64,000 nucleotides of DNA, taken from assembly GCF_002531575.1 (NCBI RefSeq), contig NZ_NWTI01000011.1:150429-214428 (forward strand), written 5' to 3'. This stretch comes from Bradyrhizobium sp. Y36 (GTDB taxonomy: Bacteria; Pseudomonadota; Alphaproteobacteria; Rhizobiales; Xanthobacteraceae). A model generated the notes under the pieces. It was given only the letters and a program-made list of their open reading frames with translations. It was not told the DNA's origin and made no database searches. The translations under genes and the position numbers were made by a program. Positions 47,823 to 58,983 of this stretch are shown one piece after another; position 1 is the stretch's first letter; every line of letters begins with the position of its first letter.

Positions 47823-50800
47823 ATCTCGGCCGTCTCTCCATCAACCAACCCATCCTGGCGATGGTGCTGTCGATCGTGCTCCTGATCGTCGGCGCGCTCG
47901 CCTATACCACGCTGCCGGTCTCCGAATATCCGCAAGTGGTGCCGCCGACCGTCGTGGTCACCACGCAATATCCCGGCGCCTCCGCCCAGACCGTGTCCGA
48001 CACGGTGGCAGCGCCCATCGAGCAGGAGATCAACGGCGTCGAGGACATGCTGTATCTCTACAGCCAGGCGACCTCGAACGGCCAGCTCACCATCACCGTC
48101 ACCTTCAAGCTCGGCACCGATCTCGACAAGGCCCAGGTGCTGGTGCAGAACCGCGTCGCGATCGCACAGCCGCGCCTGCCCGAGGAAGTCCAGCGCAACG
48201 GCGTCACCACGCGCAAGAACTCGCCCGACATCCTCATGGTCGTGTTCATGCTGTCGCCGGACGACACGTTCGACCAGCTCTACATCTCGAACTATGCGCT
48301 GCTCCAGGTCCGCGACCAGTTGCTGCGCCTCGACGGTGTCGGCGACATCCAGATCTTCGGCGCGCGCGATTACTCGATGAGGTTGTGGCTCGATCCTGAC
48401 CGGATCGCCAATCTCGGACTGACCTCGGCCGAGGTGCTGGCCGCGATCCGCGCCCAGAACGTGCAGATCGCGGGCGGCCAGATCGCCGAGCCGCCGATCG
48501 CCGATCGCGCCTTCCAGCCAAACCTCACCTTCACCGGCCGCCTGAAGGACCAGAAGCAGTTCGAGGACATCCTGATCAAGGCCGGCTCCGACGGCCGCGT
48601 GGTGCGGCTCCGCGACGTCGCCCGCATCGAGCTTGGCGCGCTCTCCTACACCACCAACAGCTTCCTGCTGCGCAAATCCGCGGTCGCCATGCTGGTGACG
48701 CAGCGGCCGGGATCGAACGCGCTCGCCACGGCTAAGAACATCACCGACACCATGACGAGGCTGAAGGAGAGCTTCCCCAGGGGCCTCGACTACAACATCG
48801 GCTACAATCCGACCGAGTTCATCGCCCAGTCCGTCCACGAGCTGATCAAGACCATCTACGAGGCCATGCTGCTGGTGGTCGTCGTGGTGCTGGTGTTCCT
48901 GCAGGGATGGCGGCCCGCGATCATTCCGATCATCGCGATCCCGGTATCGCTGGTCGGTACCTTCGCGGTGATGGCGGCGCTCGGCTTCTCCATCAACAAT
49001 CTCACGCTGTTCGGCCTCGTGCTCGCCGTCGGCATCGTGGTCGACGACGCCATCGTGGTGGTCGAGAATGTCGAGCGGCATCTCGAGCACGGCCTGAGCC
49101 GGCGCGATGCCGCGCTCAAGACCATGGAGGAGGTCGGCGGCGCGCTGGTCTCGATCGCGCTGGTGCTGTGCGCGGTGTTCGTGCCGACGGCATTTCTCGA
49201 CGGAATCTCCGGACAGTTCTTCCAGCAATTTGCCGTCACGATTGCGGTTGCGACCGCCATCTCCTGTTTCTGCTCGCTGACCCTGTCGCCAGCGCTGGCC
49301 TCGCAGATCCTCGTCCCGCACAAGGAGAAGAAGCCGCCCGCCGCCTGGAATGTCATCGCACGGGCGTGGGGGGCCTTCACCGGCGTGTTCAACCGTGTGT
49401 TCGACCGGCTGGCGCACGGCTATGCCGGTCTTGCCAATTTCGTCATTCGGCACGCGGTGGTGATGATCCTGATCTACGTCGTGCTGATCGGCAGCGCCGG
49501 CTGGCTGATTGCGACCACGCCGCAAGGCTTCATCCCGGCGCAGGATCGCGGCTACGTCATCGTCTCCGTGCAACTGCCCGGCGCGGCCTCGCTGGCGCGC
49601 ACCACCGAGGTCGTGCGCGAGATCGAGCGGATCGCGCTGGATACGCCCGGCATCATCCGCGTCGCGGCCTTTGCCGGCTTCTCCGGCGCCACGCGCACGC
49701 AGGCGGGTAACGCAGCGGCGCTGTTCCCGGTGTTCGACGAGCCGGAGGCGCGGATCAAGAAAGGACTGACGGCCAATGCCATCACGGTCGAGCTGCGCAA
49801 GCGCCTGTCCGCGATCCAGGGCGCCTTCATCATCGTGATTCCGCCGCCGGCCGTGCCGGGCATCGGCACCGGCGGCGGATTTACCATCCGCATCCAGGAC
49901 CGCCAGGGCCGCGGGCCCGAGCTGCTCGCTGCGGCCACCGACGAGCTTGTCGCCGCGGCGCGCAAATCGCCCTCGCTGCTCGCCCCCTCGGTGTTCTCGC
50001 CGTTCACCGCCAACACGCCGCAACTCTTCGTCGACATCGACCGCACCAAGGCGCAGAAGCTCGGCGTGCCGATCTCCGGCATCAACGAGACGATCCAGAG
50101 CTATTTCGGGTCGACCTACGTCAACGACTTCAACCTGTTCGGTCGTACCTACCACGTCACCGCGCAGGCCGATTTTCCGTTCCGGAAGGAGCCGAGTGAC
50201 CTTGCACGCCTGCGCACCCGCAACGCCGCGGGCGACATGGTGATGCTCGGCAGCGTGGTCGAATTCAAGGACGTCTCGGGTCCCGATCGCGTGGCGCGCT
50301 ACAATCTCTATGCGGCCTCCGAGCTCCAGGGCGAGCCGGCACCCGGCACCAGCTCGACCACGGCGCTCAACGCCATCAAGAAGCTGGCGGATGACACCTT
50401 GCCGAGCGGCTTCACTTTCGAGTGGACGGATCTGTCGTATCAGCAGATCACCGGCGGCAATGCCGGCCTCTACGTGTTCCCGATCTGCGTGCTGTTCGTT
50501 TATCTCGTGCTCGCCGCGCAGTATGGCAGCTGGACCCTGCCATTCGCCGTGATCCTGATCGTGCCGATGTGCCTGCTCGCCGCCACCATCGGCGTGCGGC
50601 TGATGGGTCAGGACGTCAACATCCTCACCCAGATCGGCTTCGTCGTGCTGGTGGGATTGGCGGCCAAGAACGCGATCCTGATCGTCGAGTTCGCGCGCGA
50701 CATCGAGAACGAGGGCAAGCCGCGGCTGGAGGCCGTCATCGAGGCCTGCCGCCTGCGCCTGCGGCCGATCCTGATGACCTCCTTCGCCTTCATCCTCGGC

Positions 50801-50983
50801 GTCCTGCCGTTGGTGATATCAAGCGGCTCCGGCTCGGAGATGCGGCAGGCCGTCGGCGTCGCCGTCTTCTTCGGCATGATCGGCGTCACCCTGTTCGGGC
50901 TGCTGTTCACGCCGATCTTCTACGTGGTGGTGCGGAACCTGGCGGAAGGGCGGAACGAGGGGAAGAAGCCGGAGGTGGCCTGA
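47819..50983 (+). CDS. RND efflux transporter permease, HAE1 (AcrB/MexF) type
   Basis: A 1054-residue inner-membrane proton antiporter with twelve predicted membrane segments and two large periplasmic loops. Landmarks: MNLGRLSINQPILAMVLS, TTQYPGASAQTVSDTVAAPIE, the proton-relay VGIVVDDAIVVVENVERH in the fourth membrane helix, and the TM10-11 area IGFVVLVGLAAKNAILIVEFA. The full length matches MexF/AcrB-type drug pumps. It forms the pump with the adaptor immediately upstream. Substrate range not determinable. Confidence 0.95.
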   Translation: MNLGRLSINQPILAMVLSIVLLIVGALAYTTLPVSEYPQVVPPTVVVTTQYPGASAQTVSDTVAAPIEQEINGVEDMLYLYSQATSNGQLTITVTFKLGTDLDKAQVLVQNRVAIAQPRLPEEVQRNGVTTRKNSPDILMVVFMLSPDDTFDQLYISNYALLQVRDQLLRLDGVGDIQIFGARDYSMRLWLDPDRIANLGLTSAEVLAAIRAQNVQIAGGQIAEPPIADRAFQPNLTFTGRLKDQKQFEDILIKAGSDGRVVRLRDVARIELGALSYTTNSFLLRKSAVAMLVTQRPGSNALATAKNITDTMTRLKESFPRGLDYNIGYNPTEFIAQSVHELIKTIYEAMLLVVVVVLVFLQGWRPAIIPIIAIPVSLVGTFAVMAALGFSINNLTLFGLVLAVGIVVDDAIVVVENVERHLEHGLSRRDAALKTMEEVGGALVSIALVLCAVFVPTAFLDGISGQFFQQFAVTIAVATAISCFCSLTLSPALASQILVPHKEKKPPAAWNVIARAWGAFTGVFNRVFDRLAHGYAGLANFVIRHAVVMILIYVVLIGSAGWLIATTPQGFIPAQDRGYVIVSVQLPGAASLARTTEVVREIERIALDTPGIIRVAAFAGFSGATRTQAGNAAALFPVFDEPEARIKKGLTANAITVELRKRLSAIQGAFIIVIPPPAVPGIGTGGGFTIRIQDRQGRGPELLAAATDELVAAARKSPSLLAPSVFSPFTANTPQLFVDIDRTKAQKLGVPISGINETIQSYFGSTYVNDFNLFGRTYHVTAQADFPFRKEPSDLARLRTRNAAGDMVMLGSVVEFKDVSGPDRVARYNLYAASELQGEPAPGTSSTTALNAIKKLADDTLPSGFTFEWTDLSYQQITGGNAGLYVFPICVLFVYLVLAAQYGSWTLPFAVILIVPMCLLAATIGVRLMGQDVNILTQIGFVVLVGLAAKNAILIVEFARDIENEGKPRLEAVIEACRLRLRPILMTSFAFILGVLPLVISSGSGSEMRQAVGVAVFFGMIGVTLFGLLFTPIFYVVVRNLAEGRNEGKKPEVA

Positions 50984-51038
50984 CGCTGTTTATGGCCGTG
51001 GACGTCTCCATACCCTCCGTCGCCTCCACATCCTCCGC

Positions 51039-51183
51039 CGTCATCCCCGCGAACGCGGGGATCCATAACCCCAGGCAGGAGTTTGGCGAGACGTTGGCAA
51101 CTCCGAGTCTTCGCCAAACTCCTCCCTGTGGCTATGGATCCCGGATCTGCGCGCGCTTGAGGCGCGCTTGTCCGGGACGACAG
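51039..51183. repeat. Long dispersed palindrome, family A copy 2
   Basis: Outer arms CGTCATCCCCGCGAACGC and GTCCGGGACGACAG, with conserved inner blocks CCATAACCCCAGG / CTCCCTGTGGCTATGG and GGAGTTTGGCGA / TCGCCAAACTCC. It lies between the pump stop and the binding-protein start; beyond it the 340-bp spacer holds only a promoter-like region. Confidence 0.85.
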
Positions 51184-51323
51184 CTCATTTGTCGCGCCAT
51201 CCTCGATGCCAATTGGCGCGCCCCCGCCCATACTAACGACCAAGTTGAAATGGATGGGCAGGCCCGGGGTTCTTCCCTAATATCCGCGCGATTTCAAAAC
51301 AGAAAACTGCTGGGAGCTAACAG

Positions 51324-52517
51324 ATGAAATCAGCACTTTTGGCCGCCGTCGCAACCTCTGCCCTGGTGCTGGCGGCGCCGGCCTCCGCGCAAGGCGTCAA
51401 GATCGGCATCCTCAACGATCAGTCCGGCGTCTACGCCGACTACGGCGGCAAATGGTCGGTCGAGGCGGCCAGGATGGCGATCGAGGATTTTGGCGGCGAG
51501 GTGCTGGGCCAGAAGATCGAGCTCGTCACCGCCGACCACCAGAACAAGCCTGACCTTGCGACCTCGATCGCGCGGCGCTGGTATGACGTCGAGAACGTCG
51601 ACATGATCACGGAGCTGACGACCTCCTCGGTCGCGCTCGCGATCCACGAGCTCTCCAAGGAAAAGAAGAAGATCGACATCGTCGTCGGCGCCGCGACCTC
51701 GCGTCTCACTGGCGATGCCTGCCAGCCCTACGGGTTCCACTGGGCCTACGACACCCGCGCGCTCGGCGTCGGCACCGGCGGTGCACTGACCAAGGCCGGC
51801 GGCGACACCTGGTTCTTCCTCACCGCCGACTATGCCTTCGGCTACGCGCTGGAGAAGGACACCAGCGAGATCGTCACCGCCAATGGCGGCAAGGTGGTCG
51901 GCTCGGTGCGCGTGCCGCTCAACTCCTCGGACTTCTCCTCCTTCCTGCTGCAGGCGCAGAGCTCCAAGGCCAAGATCGTCGGCCTCGCCAATGCCGGCCT
52001 CGACACCACCAACTCGATCAAGCAGGCGTCCGAGTTCGGCATCGTCTCCGGCGGACAGAAGCTCGCCGGCCTCCTGATGACGCTCGCCGAAGTGAACGGC
52101 CTCGGCCTGCAGGCCGCGCAAGGCCTGGTGCTGACGGAAGGCTATTACTGGGACGTCAACGACAAGAGCCGCAATCTCGGCGAACGCTTCCTCAAGCGCA
52201 CCGGGCGGATGCCGAACATGATCCAGGCCGGCACCTATTCGGCGACGCTCAGCTATCTGAAGGCCGTCAAGGCCGCCGGCACCAAGGATCCCGATGCCGT
52301 CGCCAAGAAGCTGAAGGAGCTGCCGGTCGACGACGATTTCGCGCAAGGCGGCAAGGTGCTCGAGAACGGCCGCATGGTCCACGACATGTATCTGTTCGAG
52401 GTCAAGAAGCCCTCGGAGTCGAAGAAGCCCTGGGACTATTACAAGCTGCTCGCCACCGTCCCGGGCGACAAGGCCTTCTTCACTGCCAAGGACAGCGGCT
52501 GCCCGCTGACGAAGTGA
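51324..52517 (+). CDS. Branched-chain amino acid-type ABC transporter substrate-binding protein (orphan)
   Basis: A 397-residue periplasmic LivK-family protein. Sec signal MKSALLAAVATSALVLAAPAS with ASAQG cleavage, then VKIGILNDQSGVYADYGG and the ITELTTSSVALAIHELSKEKKKI block common in Bradyrhizobium binding proteins for aromatic or dicarboxylate-like ligands. GGGAGCTAAC precedes ATG 51324. No permease or ATPase follows. It is bounded by family A repeats on both sides. Confidence 0.88.
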   Translation: MKSALLAAVATSALVLAAPASAQGVKIGILNDQSGVYADYGGKWSVEAARMAIEDFGGEVLGQKIELVTADHQNKPDLATSIARRWYDVENVDMITELTTSSVALAIHELSKEKKKIDIVVGAATSRLTGDACQPYGFHWAYDTRALGVGTGGALTKAGGDTWFFLTADYAFGYALEKDTSEIVTANGGKVVGSVRVPLNSSDFSSFLLQAQSSKAKIVGLANAGLDTTNSIKQASEFGIVSGGQKLAGLLMTLAEVNGLGLQAAQGLVLTEGYYWDVNDKSRNLGERFLKRTGRMPNMIQAGTYSATLSYLKAVKAAGTKDPDAVAKKLKELPVDDDFAQGGKVLENGRMVHDMYLFEVKKPSESKKPWDYYKLLATVPGDKAFFTAKDSGCPLTK

Positions 52518-52550
52518 GGGGAAAGGGCACGGCGAGCGCCACAAACTCCC

Positions 52551-52681
52551 TGTCGTCCTCGCGAAAGCGGGGACCCATAACCCCGGGGAGGAGTCGTTGC
52601 GTGAGCCGATGACTCCGAGTCATCGTCAAACTCCGCCCTGTGGGTATGGGTCCCGGGCTCGCTTCGCGCCCCGGGACGACG
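52551..52681. repeat. Long dispersed palindrome, family A copy 3
   Basis: Begins TGTCGTCCTCGCGAAAGCGG and ends GCCCCGGGACGACGG, with GACCCATAACCCC / GTGGGTATGGGTCC and the GGAGTCGTTGCGTGAGCCGATGACTCC hairpin inside. It occupies most of the gap between the convergent binding-protein and MAPEG genes and may end both transcripts. Confidence 0.85.
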
Positions 52682-52706
52682 GCGGAATGTGTGGCGGCAG
52701 ATCGTC

Positions 52707-53093
52707 TTACACCAGCCGCAGCAACACCGCCCCCAGCGCGCCCGCCCACAGCGCCATCGCGGCGATGCCCTGGATCGCAAAGCCCGGGCCGCGCTTGGCC
52801 GCCGCCTTCGAATAACCTACGAAGTAGACGATGCGGCCGATGATCCAGACCGCGCCGATCCCCGCTGCGATGCCGTCGCCGATATAGACCGCAAACAGCC
52901 ACAGCGCGGGAAGGAAGATCGGCATCCATTCCAGCGTGTTCATCTGGATGCGGAAGGCGCGCTCGAAGTCCGGATGGCCTGACATCGCCGGCACCTTGAC
53001 GCCGGTCTTGGTGCGTGCGCGCGAGACGTTGATCGCGGTGAAGAAATAGAAGGCGATCGCCAGCAGCGTGACGAGGGCGGTGAAATGATACAT
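52707..53093 (-). CDS. MAPEG family membrane protein
   Basis: A 128-residue four-helix membrane protein of the eicosanoid/glutathione metabolism (MAPEG) superfamily. Motif block AFRIQMNTLEWMPIFLPALW, with the family's RxxxNxLE core, and IGRIVYFVGYSKAAAKRGPGF. Bacterial members often act as glutathione S-transferases or peroxidases, but activity is unproven. Stands alone, 28 bp downstream of the AttH-like gene in the same direction, so it may be the end of that operon. Confidence 0.85.
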   Translation of the reverse strand: MYHFTALVTLLAIAFYFFTAINVSRARTKTGVKVPAMSGHPDFERAFRIQMNTLEWMPIFLPALWLFAVYIGDGIAAGIGAVWIIGRIVYFVGYSKAAAKRGPGFAIQGIAAMALWAGALGAVLLRLV

Positions 53094-53120
53094 CGCTTGG
53101 TTCCCTGAACTGATCGCGCT

Positions 53121-54203
53121 TCAATAGCCGGTCAGCTCGAGATAGCCAACGCCGTCATGTGTCCCGGCAAAGTGGATCGGTCCCTCCCAATAGGAGAAGC
53201 CGGTCCCCATCCACGCTCCGGGATTGAGCGGCTTGCAGACAATCGCGAACGATCGTGACGGGATCGCAATCTGCCATTCCACCGGCAGCTTGCGTCCCGC
53301 AACCTCTGTCGTCGCCTTCGGAAGCATCTGGATGTCATTCCCGGCGATCATCTGCGTCTCGCCGGCGGCGCTGATCCAGTTGCCGAACGGATAGTCCCTG
53401 CCGTCCTTCTGCCGCAGCCGGTACAGCATCAGCTTGTCGCCGGATGATAGGTGCAGCGACAGCCAGTCCCAACCGGTCTGATCAGTGTCCAGCGGCTGGC
53501 TGCTCCATTCCCGGTCCATCCAGGCCTGGCCTGTGACATCGGCCGGCTTGTCGTCGATGGTGAGCGTGCCGCGGGCGCGGTAGAACGGCTGGCTGTAATA
53601 ATAGGAGGCCTGGCCGCGCTCCGACTTGCGGCTGTAGCCGCGATCGCCCTGAAGCACCACCGGACGGTCGGCCTCGAGCGTCAGCGCGTAGCTGAAATCT
53701 GTGCTGGACGCCTTCAGCGTCAGCGGCGCCAATGTGCGATCGTCGGTGCGCTCAAGAGCCTTCATCTCCCAATCGTCGATCCAGGCCGCAAACGGCGTTG
53801 CCGTGACGCCGGCTTGGCCCACGCCGCCGCGCGAAAAGACCTCGTTGAAGCGGTGAGTGCCGGCGCGCGTCACCGCGGCATGGGCCATCCAGATTTGCTG
53901 ATTGGCCCAGCCCTCGCCTTGCGGGCCCGCCTGCGCCGCCTGCCGGAACAGCGTCCATTGCAGGCCGCAAGCCGTGCCGCCGGCATCGACCAGGTTTGCC
54001 GTGAGATACCACCACTCGATCCGAAACCCCGGATGCGGCCCGTGATCGGCCGGAAAGGTAAACAGCTTTCCCGGCGTCACCTTCGCAAAGCCATCCGCTT
54101 TCTCACCCAGCCCCGCATAGCCCTGCGCACCGGCGCGTCGTGCGAGCGCCAGCGCAGCGATGCCGCCGGCAAAGGCCCGGCGCGACATTCGATCAGCGCT
54201 CAT
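53121..54203 (-). CDS. AttH/CrtC-like lipocalin-fold secreted protein, Tat signal
   Basis: A 360-residue protein of the hydroxyneurosporene-dehydrogenase-like (CrtC/AttH) family with tandem lipocalin-like beta-barrels. ATG 54203 is used: the leader MSADRMSRRAFAGGIAALALARR has the twin-arginine SRRAFAG and an AGA cleavage region. The conserved GFRIEWWYLTANL, the SYYYSQPFYRARGTLTID block, and MDREWSSQPLDTDQTGWDW are family-typical. It overlaps the upstream FtsX-type gene by 11 bases and lies in an ABC export operon, like AttH proteins known from Agrobacterium and Nitrosomonas. It may bind a hydrophobic ligand handed over by the permease. Confidence 0.85.
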   Translation of the reverse strand: MSADRMSRRAFAGGIAALALARRAGAQGYAGLGEKADGFAKVTPGKLFTFPADHGPHPGFRIEWWYLTANLVDAGGTACGLQWTLFRQAAQAGPQGEGWANQQIWMAHAAVTRAGTHRFNEVFSRGGVGQAGVTATPFAAWIDDWEMKALERTDDRTLAPLTLKASSTDFSYALTLEADRPVVLQGDRGYSRKSERGQASYYYSQPFYRARGTLTIDDKPADVTGQAWMDREWSSQPLDTDQTGWDWLSLHLSSGDKLMLYRLRQKDGRDYPFGNWISAAGETQMIAGNDIQMLPKATTEVAGRKLPVEWQIAIPSRSFAIVCKPLNPGAWMGTGFSYWEGPIHFAGTHDGVGYLELTGY

Positions 54204-56651
54204 TGGCAAACACCTTGACCAGATTTGCCGGCTGCATCCGCGCCAGCCGGACGACCGGCAGCAGCGCCGCCAGCAGCGAGGCCAGCAGCGCCACCGCGAC
54301 CAGCGCGATCAATTGCGACGGAAACACATGGAACGGCAGCCGCCAGCCGAACGCCTTCACGTTCACGATCGCGATCAGGCACCACGCCACCAATAGCCCG
54401 AGTGGCACGGCGAGCAACGACGTGAACAGCGCCACCGACAGCGTCTTGGTCAATTCGATCGCGGCAAGGCGCGGCCGTGTGATGCCGATCGCCCACAGCG
54501 GCGCAAGCTGCGGGAGGCGGGAATTGGCCAGCGTCAACAGGCTCGTGAACAGCGCGATGCCGGCGACGCCGAGCGTGAACGCGTTCAGCGCGGATGTCAC
54601 CGCAAAGGTCCGGTTGAAGATGCGGATCGATTCCGCCTTCACCGTCGCCTGGTCGGCGACGCTGCGGTCGCCGAGCGCGAACTGCTTCTGCAGGGCCGCG
54701 ATCAGGCCGGGAATGTTCTCCTTGGCGACGATCAGGCCGATCCGCGTCTGCGGCGTCTGCGGAAATTGCCGGATCAGCGCCCCGACGTTCACGGTCAGCT
54801 GCCCCCTGGGATTACCGTAATCGGCATAGATGCCGACGATGTCGAGCTCCCAGGTCCCGCCCGGCGCCGGCACCTCGACGACGTCGCCGATGCGCACATT
54901 GAGCCGGCGGCTGAGCTGCTCGCTGATGAAGGCGGCATTGCCCGGCACCAGCCGGGTCCAGGCGCGCGGCACGGCGTCCAGCAGCGGCCACCGCTCGTGA
55001 TAGAGCGCGTGATCCGGCAGGCCGAACAGCTCCACCGGCTGGCCCTGAAGCTGGACCTCGGCGCGGCCGCCCGACAGGATCGCCTGCACGTCGCTGCGCT
55101 CCTTCAGCCAGTTGCGGATCGCCGTGCCTTGCGCGTTGTCCGAGGCGCTGATGTAGACATCGGCGGCGAGCCGTCCGTTGAGCCAGCCGATGAAGGTCCG
55201 GCTGAACGTCTCCACCATGGTGGAGACCCCGACATTGACGGCGAGCGCGAGCAGCAATGCCATCAGCGCCAGCGACAATCCGGAGAGCTGCTGCCGGCTA
55301 TCCGCCCAGAACCACAGCGCAAGCGGTCTTCGCGCGAGCCATTGCCCTGCGAGCAGGAGGAGCTCGAGGAAGGCCGGCAGGATCAAGGCCGCGCCGAGCA
55401 TCAAGGCCGCCAGCACGCCAAAGCCCGCAATCAGCGATTCGCCATAGCGCAGCAGCAGCAGCGCGACCGCGAACACGGCAGCGGCCGCACAGCTTTGCAG
55501 GATCAGCCAGCGCCGCTGCCGCTGCTGCCAGGCGCGCGGCTGCGCGGTCGCCAGCACCGGCATCCTGATCGCCTTGATCAGGCTGGTCGTTGCCGCAACG
55601 AGCGCGCCCGCGATGCTGATGCCGATGCCGGCGAGCCACCACTCCGGCCGCAAGCTGAGCTGCCCCGGGATCTGCGCGCCGTAGAGCCCGCGCAGCGACG
55701 CCGCGACGTCGGGCAACAGCGCCGCCGCGATGAAATAGCCGCAGGCGAGTCCGATCAGGCCGGCGACCAGCGCCAGCGCGACGAGCTCGATCACCAGCAC
55801 GGTGTTGACGAGCCGCGCCGAGGCGCCGCAGGCGCGCAAGGTGCGCAGCATCGGCAGCCGCTGCTCGAAGGCAAGCCCAACGGCCGAGTTGACGATGAAG
55901 AGGCCGACGAAGAACGACAACAGGCCGAACGCGGTCAGGTTGAGATGAAAGCTGTCGGTGAGGCGTTCCAGCTCGGTTTCCGCGTCAGGCTCGATCAGCT
56001 GCAATCGGTCGCCGACGACGCTTGCCAGCGGCGCGGGCTTGCTCTTCGGCTTGCCGATCAGAAGCCGCGACACATGATCCGGCTTGCTCAGCAGGCGTTG
56101 CGCCACGCCGATATCGACCACCAGCACGTCGGGCACGAGCTGCGGCAGCACGCGCAACGGCGGCAGCTTTGCGCCGTTGCTGATCGGCGGCGCCGCGCCT
56201 TCCGTTTCCTGCAAGTCGCTCAACGTCTCCCGTGCCACCAATGTCTGGCCCGGCGGCGCCACGAAGCTGCCGAGGTCCGAGGCCCCGAGGCGCGGCGCGT
56301 TGCCCACGTCGACCGGCAGCGTCACCGGCTCGATGCCGAGCAGCCGCACCGAGCGGCCGTTGATCTGGACCCGCCCCTCCAGCACCGGCGACACCGGCCA
56401 CCCGGCGCGGCGCAGCTTGACGAAGAGGTCCTGCGAGAACGTGGCTGCATTCGGCGCAACCAACATCGCGGTGCGTGTGCCGCCGAACGTCGCCGCGGCG
56501 CGGTCATAGGCGTTGCGGGCCTGCTGGTTGATCGCTTGCACGCCGCTCCACAGTGCGGTCGCCGCGATCAATCCGACCAGAAGCGTCGCGAACTGCATCT
56601 TATGACGCCGCCAATGGCTGAGCAGCACCGCGAGGATCCAGAGCGCGCGCC

Positions 56652-56655
<4 letters not shown>
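54193..56655 (-). CDS. FtsX-like permease of an ABC export system (AttF/AttG-type)
   Basis: An 820-residue MacB/FtsX-family permease: one N-terminal membrane segment, a periplasmic domain, several helices near 245-345 and 375-500, a second periplasmic domain and a last group of three helices near 690-815. It looks like two FtsX units fused in one chain. ATG 56655 overlaps the ATPase gene by 4 bases. Such permeases do not pump by themselves but couple ATP hydrolysis to envelope lipid or lipoprotein handling. The neighbouring ATPase and AttH-like protein are its obvious partners. Confidence 0.88.
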
Positions 56656-57305
<650 letters not shown>

Positions 57306-57450
57306 GATGAATGGCGCCGGACGGAATTAGCGGAATTGTTGCGTAGCACACTTGCTGCGGAAATGCCGGGTTGCGTTGGTCTCGAAGCCGTTGTTAGCTT
57401 CCAGCACGGCCAAATCAAAAAAGTGCCATAAAGGACATGCGGGGAGAACG

Positions 57451-58800
57451 ATGAGCGCTCAGGGAACGCCTGAAACGGCGGGCAGGACGGCAGGGGTGTC
57501 AGGGAATTCGGCAAAGCCGACGCCGAAGGGCGCCTGGACCGTCACGTTTCTCCTCTTTCTCTTCATGGTCGTGAACTTTGCCGACAAGATCGTCGTCGGC
57601 CTCGCCGGCGTTCCGATCATGACCGATCTGAAGCTCAGCCCGGAGCAGTTCGGCCTGCTCGGCTCCTCGTTCTTCTTCCTGTTCTCGATCGCGGCCATCG
57701 TGGTCGGCTTCGTCGTCAACAAGGTGCCGACGCGCTGGGTGCTGCTCGTGCTCGCGGTGATCTGGGCGCTGGCGCAGTTTCCGATGGTCGGCACCGTCTC
57801 CTTCACCACGCTGTTGATCTGCCGCATCGTGCTGGGCGCGGGCGAAGGCCCGGCCTTCTCCGTCGCCGCGCATGCCATCTACAAATGGTTCCCCGACGAG
57901 AAGCGCACGCTGCCGACCGCGATCCTGTCGCAGGGCTCGGCCTTCGGCGTCATCCTCGCGGTGCCGGCGCTGAACTGGGTCATCGTCAATCATTCCTGGC
58001 ACTATGCCTTCGGCGCGCTCGGCGTCGTCGGCCTGATCTGGGTCTGCGCCTGGCTCGCGCTCGGCAAGGAAGGGCCGCTGGAGGACACGCAGGTGCTGGC
58101 CGCGTCCGAGCAGAAGATCCCGTACCTGCAGCTTCTCACCTCGCGCACCTTCATCGGCTGCGTCGCGGCAACTTTCGGCGCCTATTGGGCGCTGTCGCTC
58201 GGCCTGACCTGGTTCACGCCGTTCATCGTCAAGGGGCTCGGCTTCTCGCAGAGCCAGGCCGGCTTCATCTCGATCCTGCCCTGGGTGTTCGGTGCCACCA
58301 CCGTCATTCTCACCGGATGGATCTCGCAGGTGATGATGGCGCGCGGCTACAACACCCGCGTGGCGCGGGGCGTGCTCGGCTCGGTGCCGCTGGTGATCGG
58401 CGGGCTGATCCTGGCGACGATGCCGCATGTTCAGGGCGCCGGCCTGCAGATCGCGCTGCTCGTGATCGGCTCTGGCCTGTGCGGAGCGATCTATGTGGTC
58501 TGCCCGCCGATGCTCGGCGAATTCACGCCGACGTCGCAGCGCGGCGCCATCCTCGCCATCTATGGCGCCCTCTACACCCTGGCCGGCATCATCGCGCCGG
58601 CCGTGATGGGGGCGATGATCCAGCGCGCCGGCAGCACGATCGACGGCTACATGACCGGCTTCACGATCAATGCCGTGATCATGGTCGGCTCCGGCCTGCT
58701 CGGCCTGCTGCTGCTCTGGCCGAACACGGAAAAGGCGCGGCTGACCCGTGGCGCGGCCGCGCAAAGCGCCGAACTGAAGGGTGCGGTGACGCTGACGTAA
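57451..58800 (+). CDS. MFS transporter, anion:cation symporter (ACS) type
   Basis: A 449-residue twelve-segment permease. ATG 57451 follows GGGGAGAACG, and upstream ATGs would add a non-membrane leader. Typical MFS elements: FADKIVVGLAGVPIMTDLKL in the first helix area, RIVLGAGEGPAFSVAAHAIYKWFPDEKR in the fourth-fifth, and FTPTSQRGAILAIYGALYT. The GEGPAF and WFPxxxR motifs characterise ACS-family carriers for organic anions such as hexuronates, phthalate or tartrate. Substrate unknown. It converges on the amidohydrolase gene across a long palindrome. Confidence 0.9.
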   Translation: MSAQGTPETAGRTAGVSGNSAKPTPKGAWTVTFLLFLFMVVNFADKIVVGLAGVPIMTDLKLSPEQFGLLGSSFFFLFSIAAIVVGFVVNKVPTRWVLLVLAVIWALAQFPMVGTVSFTTLLICRIVLGAGEGPAFSVAAHAIYKWFPDEKRTLPTAILSQGSAFGVILAVPALNWVIVNHSWHYAFGALGVVGLIWVCAWLALGKEGPLEDTQVLAASEQKIPYLQLLTSRTFIGCVAATFGAYWALSLGLTWFTPFIVKGLGFSQSQAGFISILPWVFGATTVILTGWISQVMMARGYNTRVARGVLGSVPLVIGGLILATMPHVQGAGLQIALLVIGSGLCGAIYVVCPPMLGEFTPTSQRGAILAIYGALYTLAGIIAPAVMGAMIQRAGSTIDGYMTGFTINAVIMVGSGLLGLLLLWPNTEKARLTRGAAAQSAELKGAVTLT

Positions 58801-58807
58801 GTGCTCC

Positions 58808-58968
58808 TACCCTCCCCTGGAGGGGGAGGGTCGATCGCGCGAAGCGCGAGCGGGGTGGGGTGATCCCTCAACACGGGCACTTTCTCGTGCGGAGAGACTG
58901 TCACCCCACCCCGCTACGCATTCCGCTTCGCTGCATGCGTAGCGACCCTCCCCCTCCAGGGGAGGGTA
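58808..58968. repeat. Long palindromic repeat, family D, between convergent genes
   Basis: Outer arms TACCCTCCCCTGGAGG and CCTCCAGGGGAGGGTA are perfect; a second inner pair GGGGTGGGGTGA / TCACCCCACCCC and GCGCGAAGCGC-type loops lie inside. It fills the 183-bp gap between two convergent stop codons, so it is a good candidate bidirectional terminator. Confidence 0.88.
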
Positions 58969-58983
58969 AGCGGCAACAACCGC

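Noticed and set aside
47570..50155. Open frame of over 800 codons on the minus strand opposite the RND pump
   Set aside because: Shadow of the pump gene; low-complexity R/H/D/G composition, no start context.
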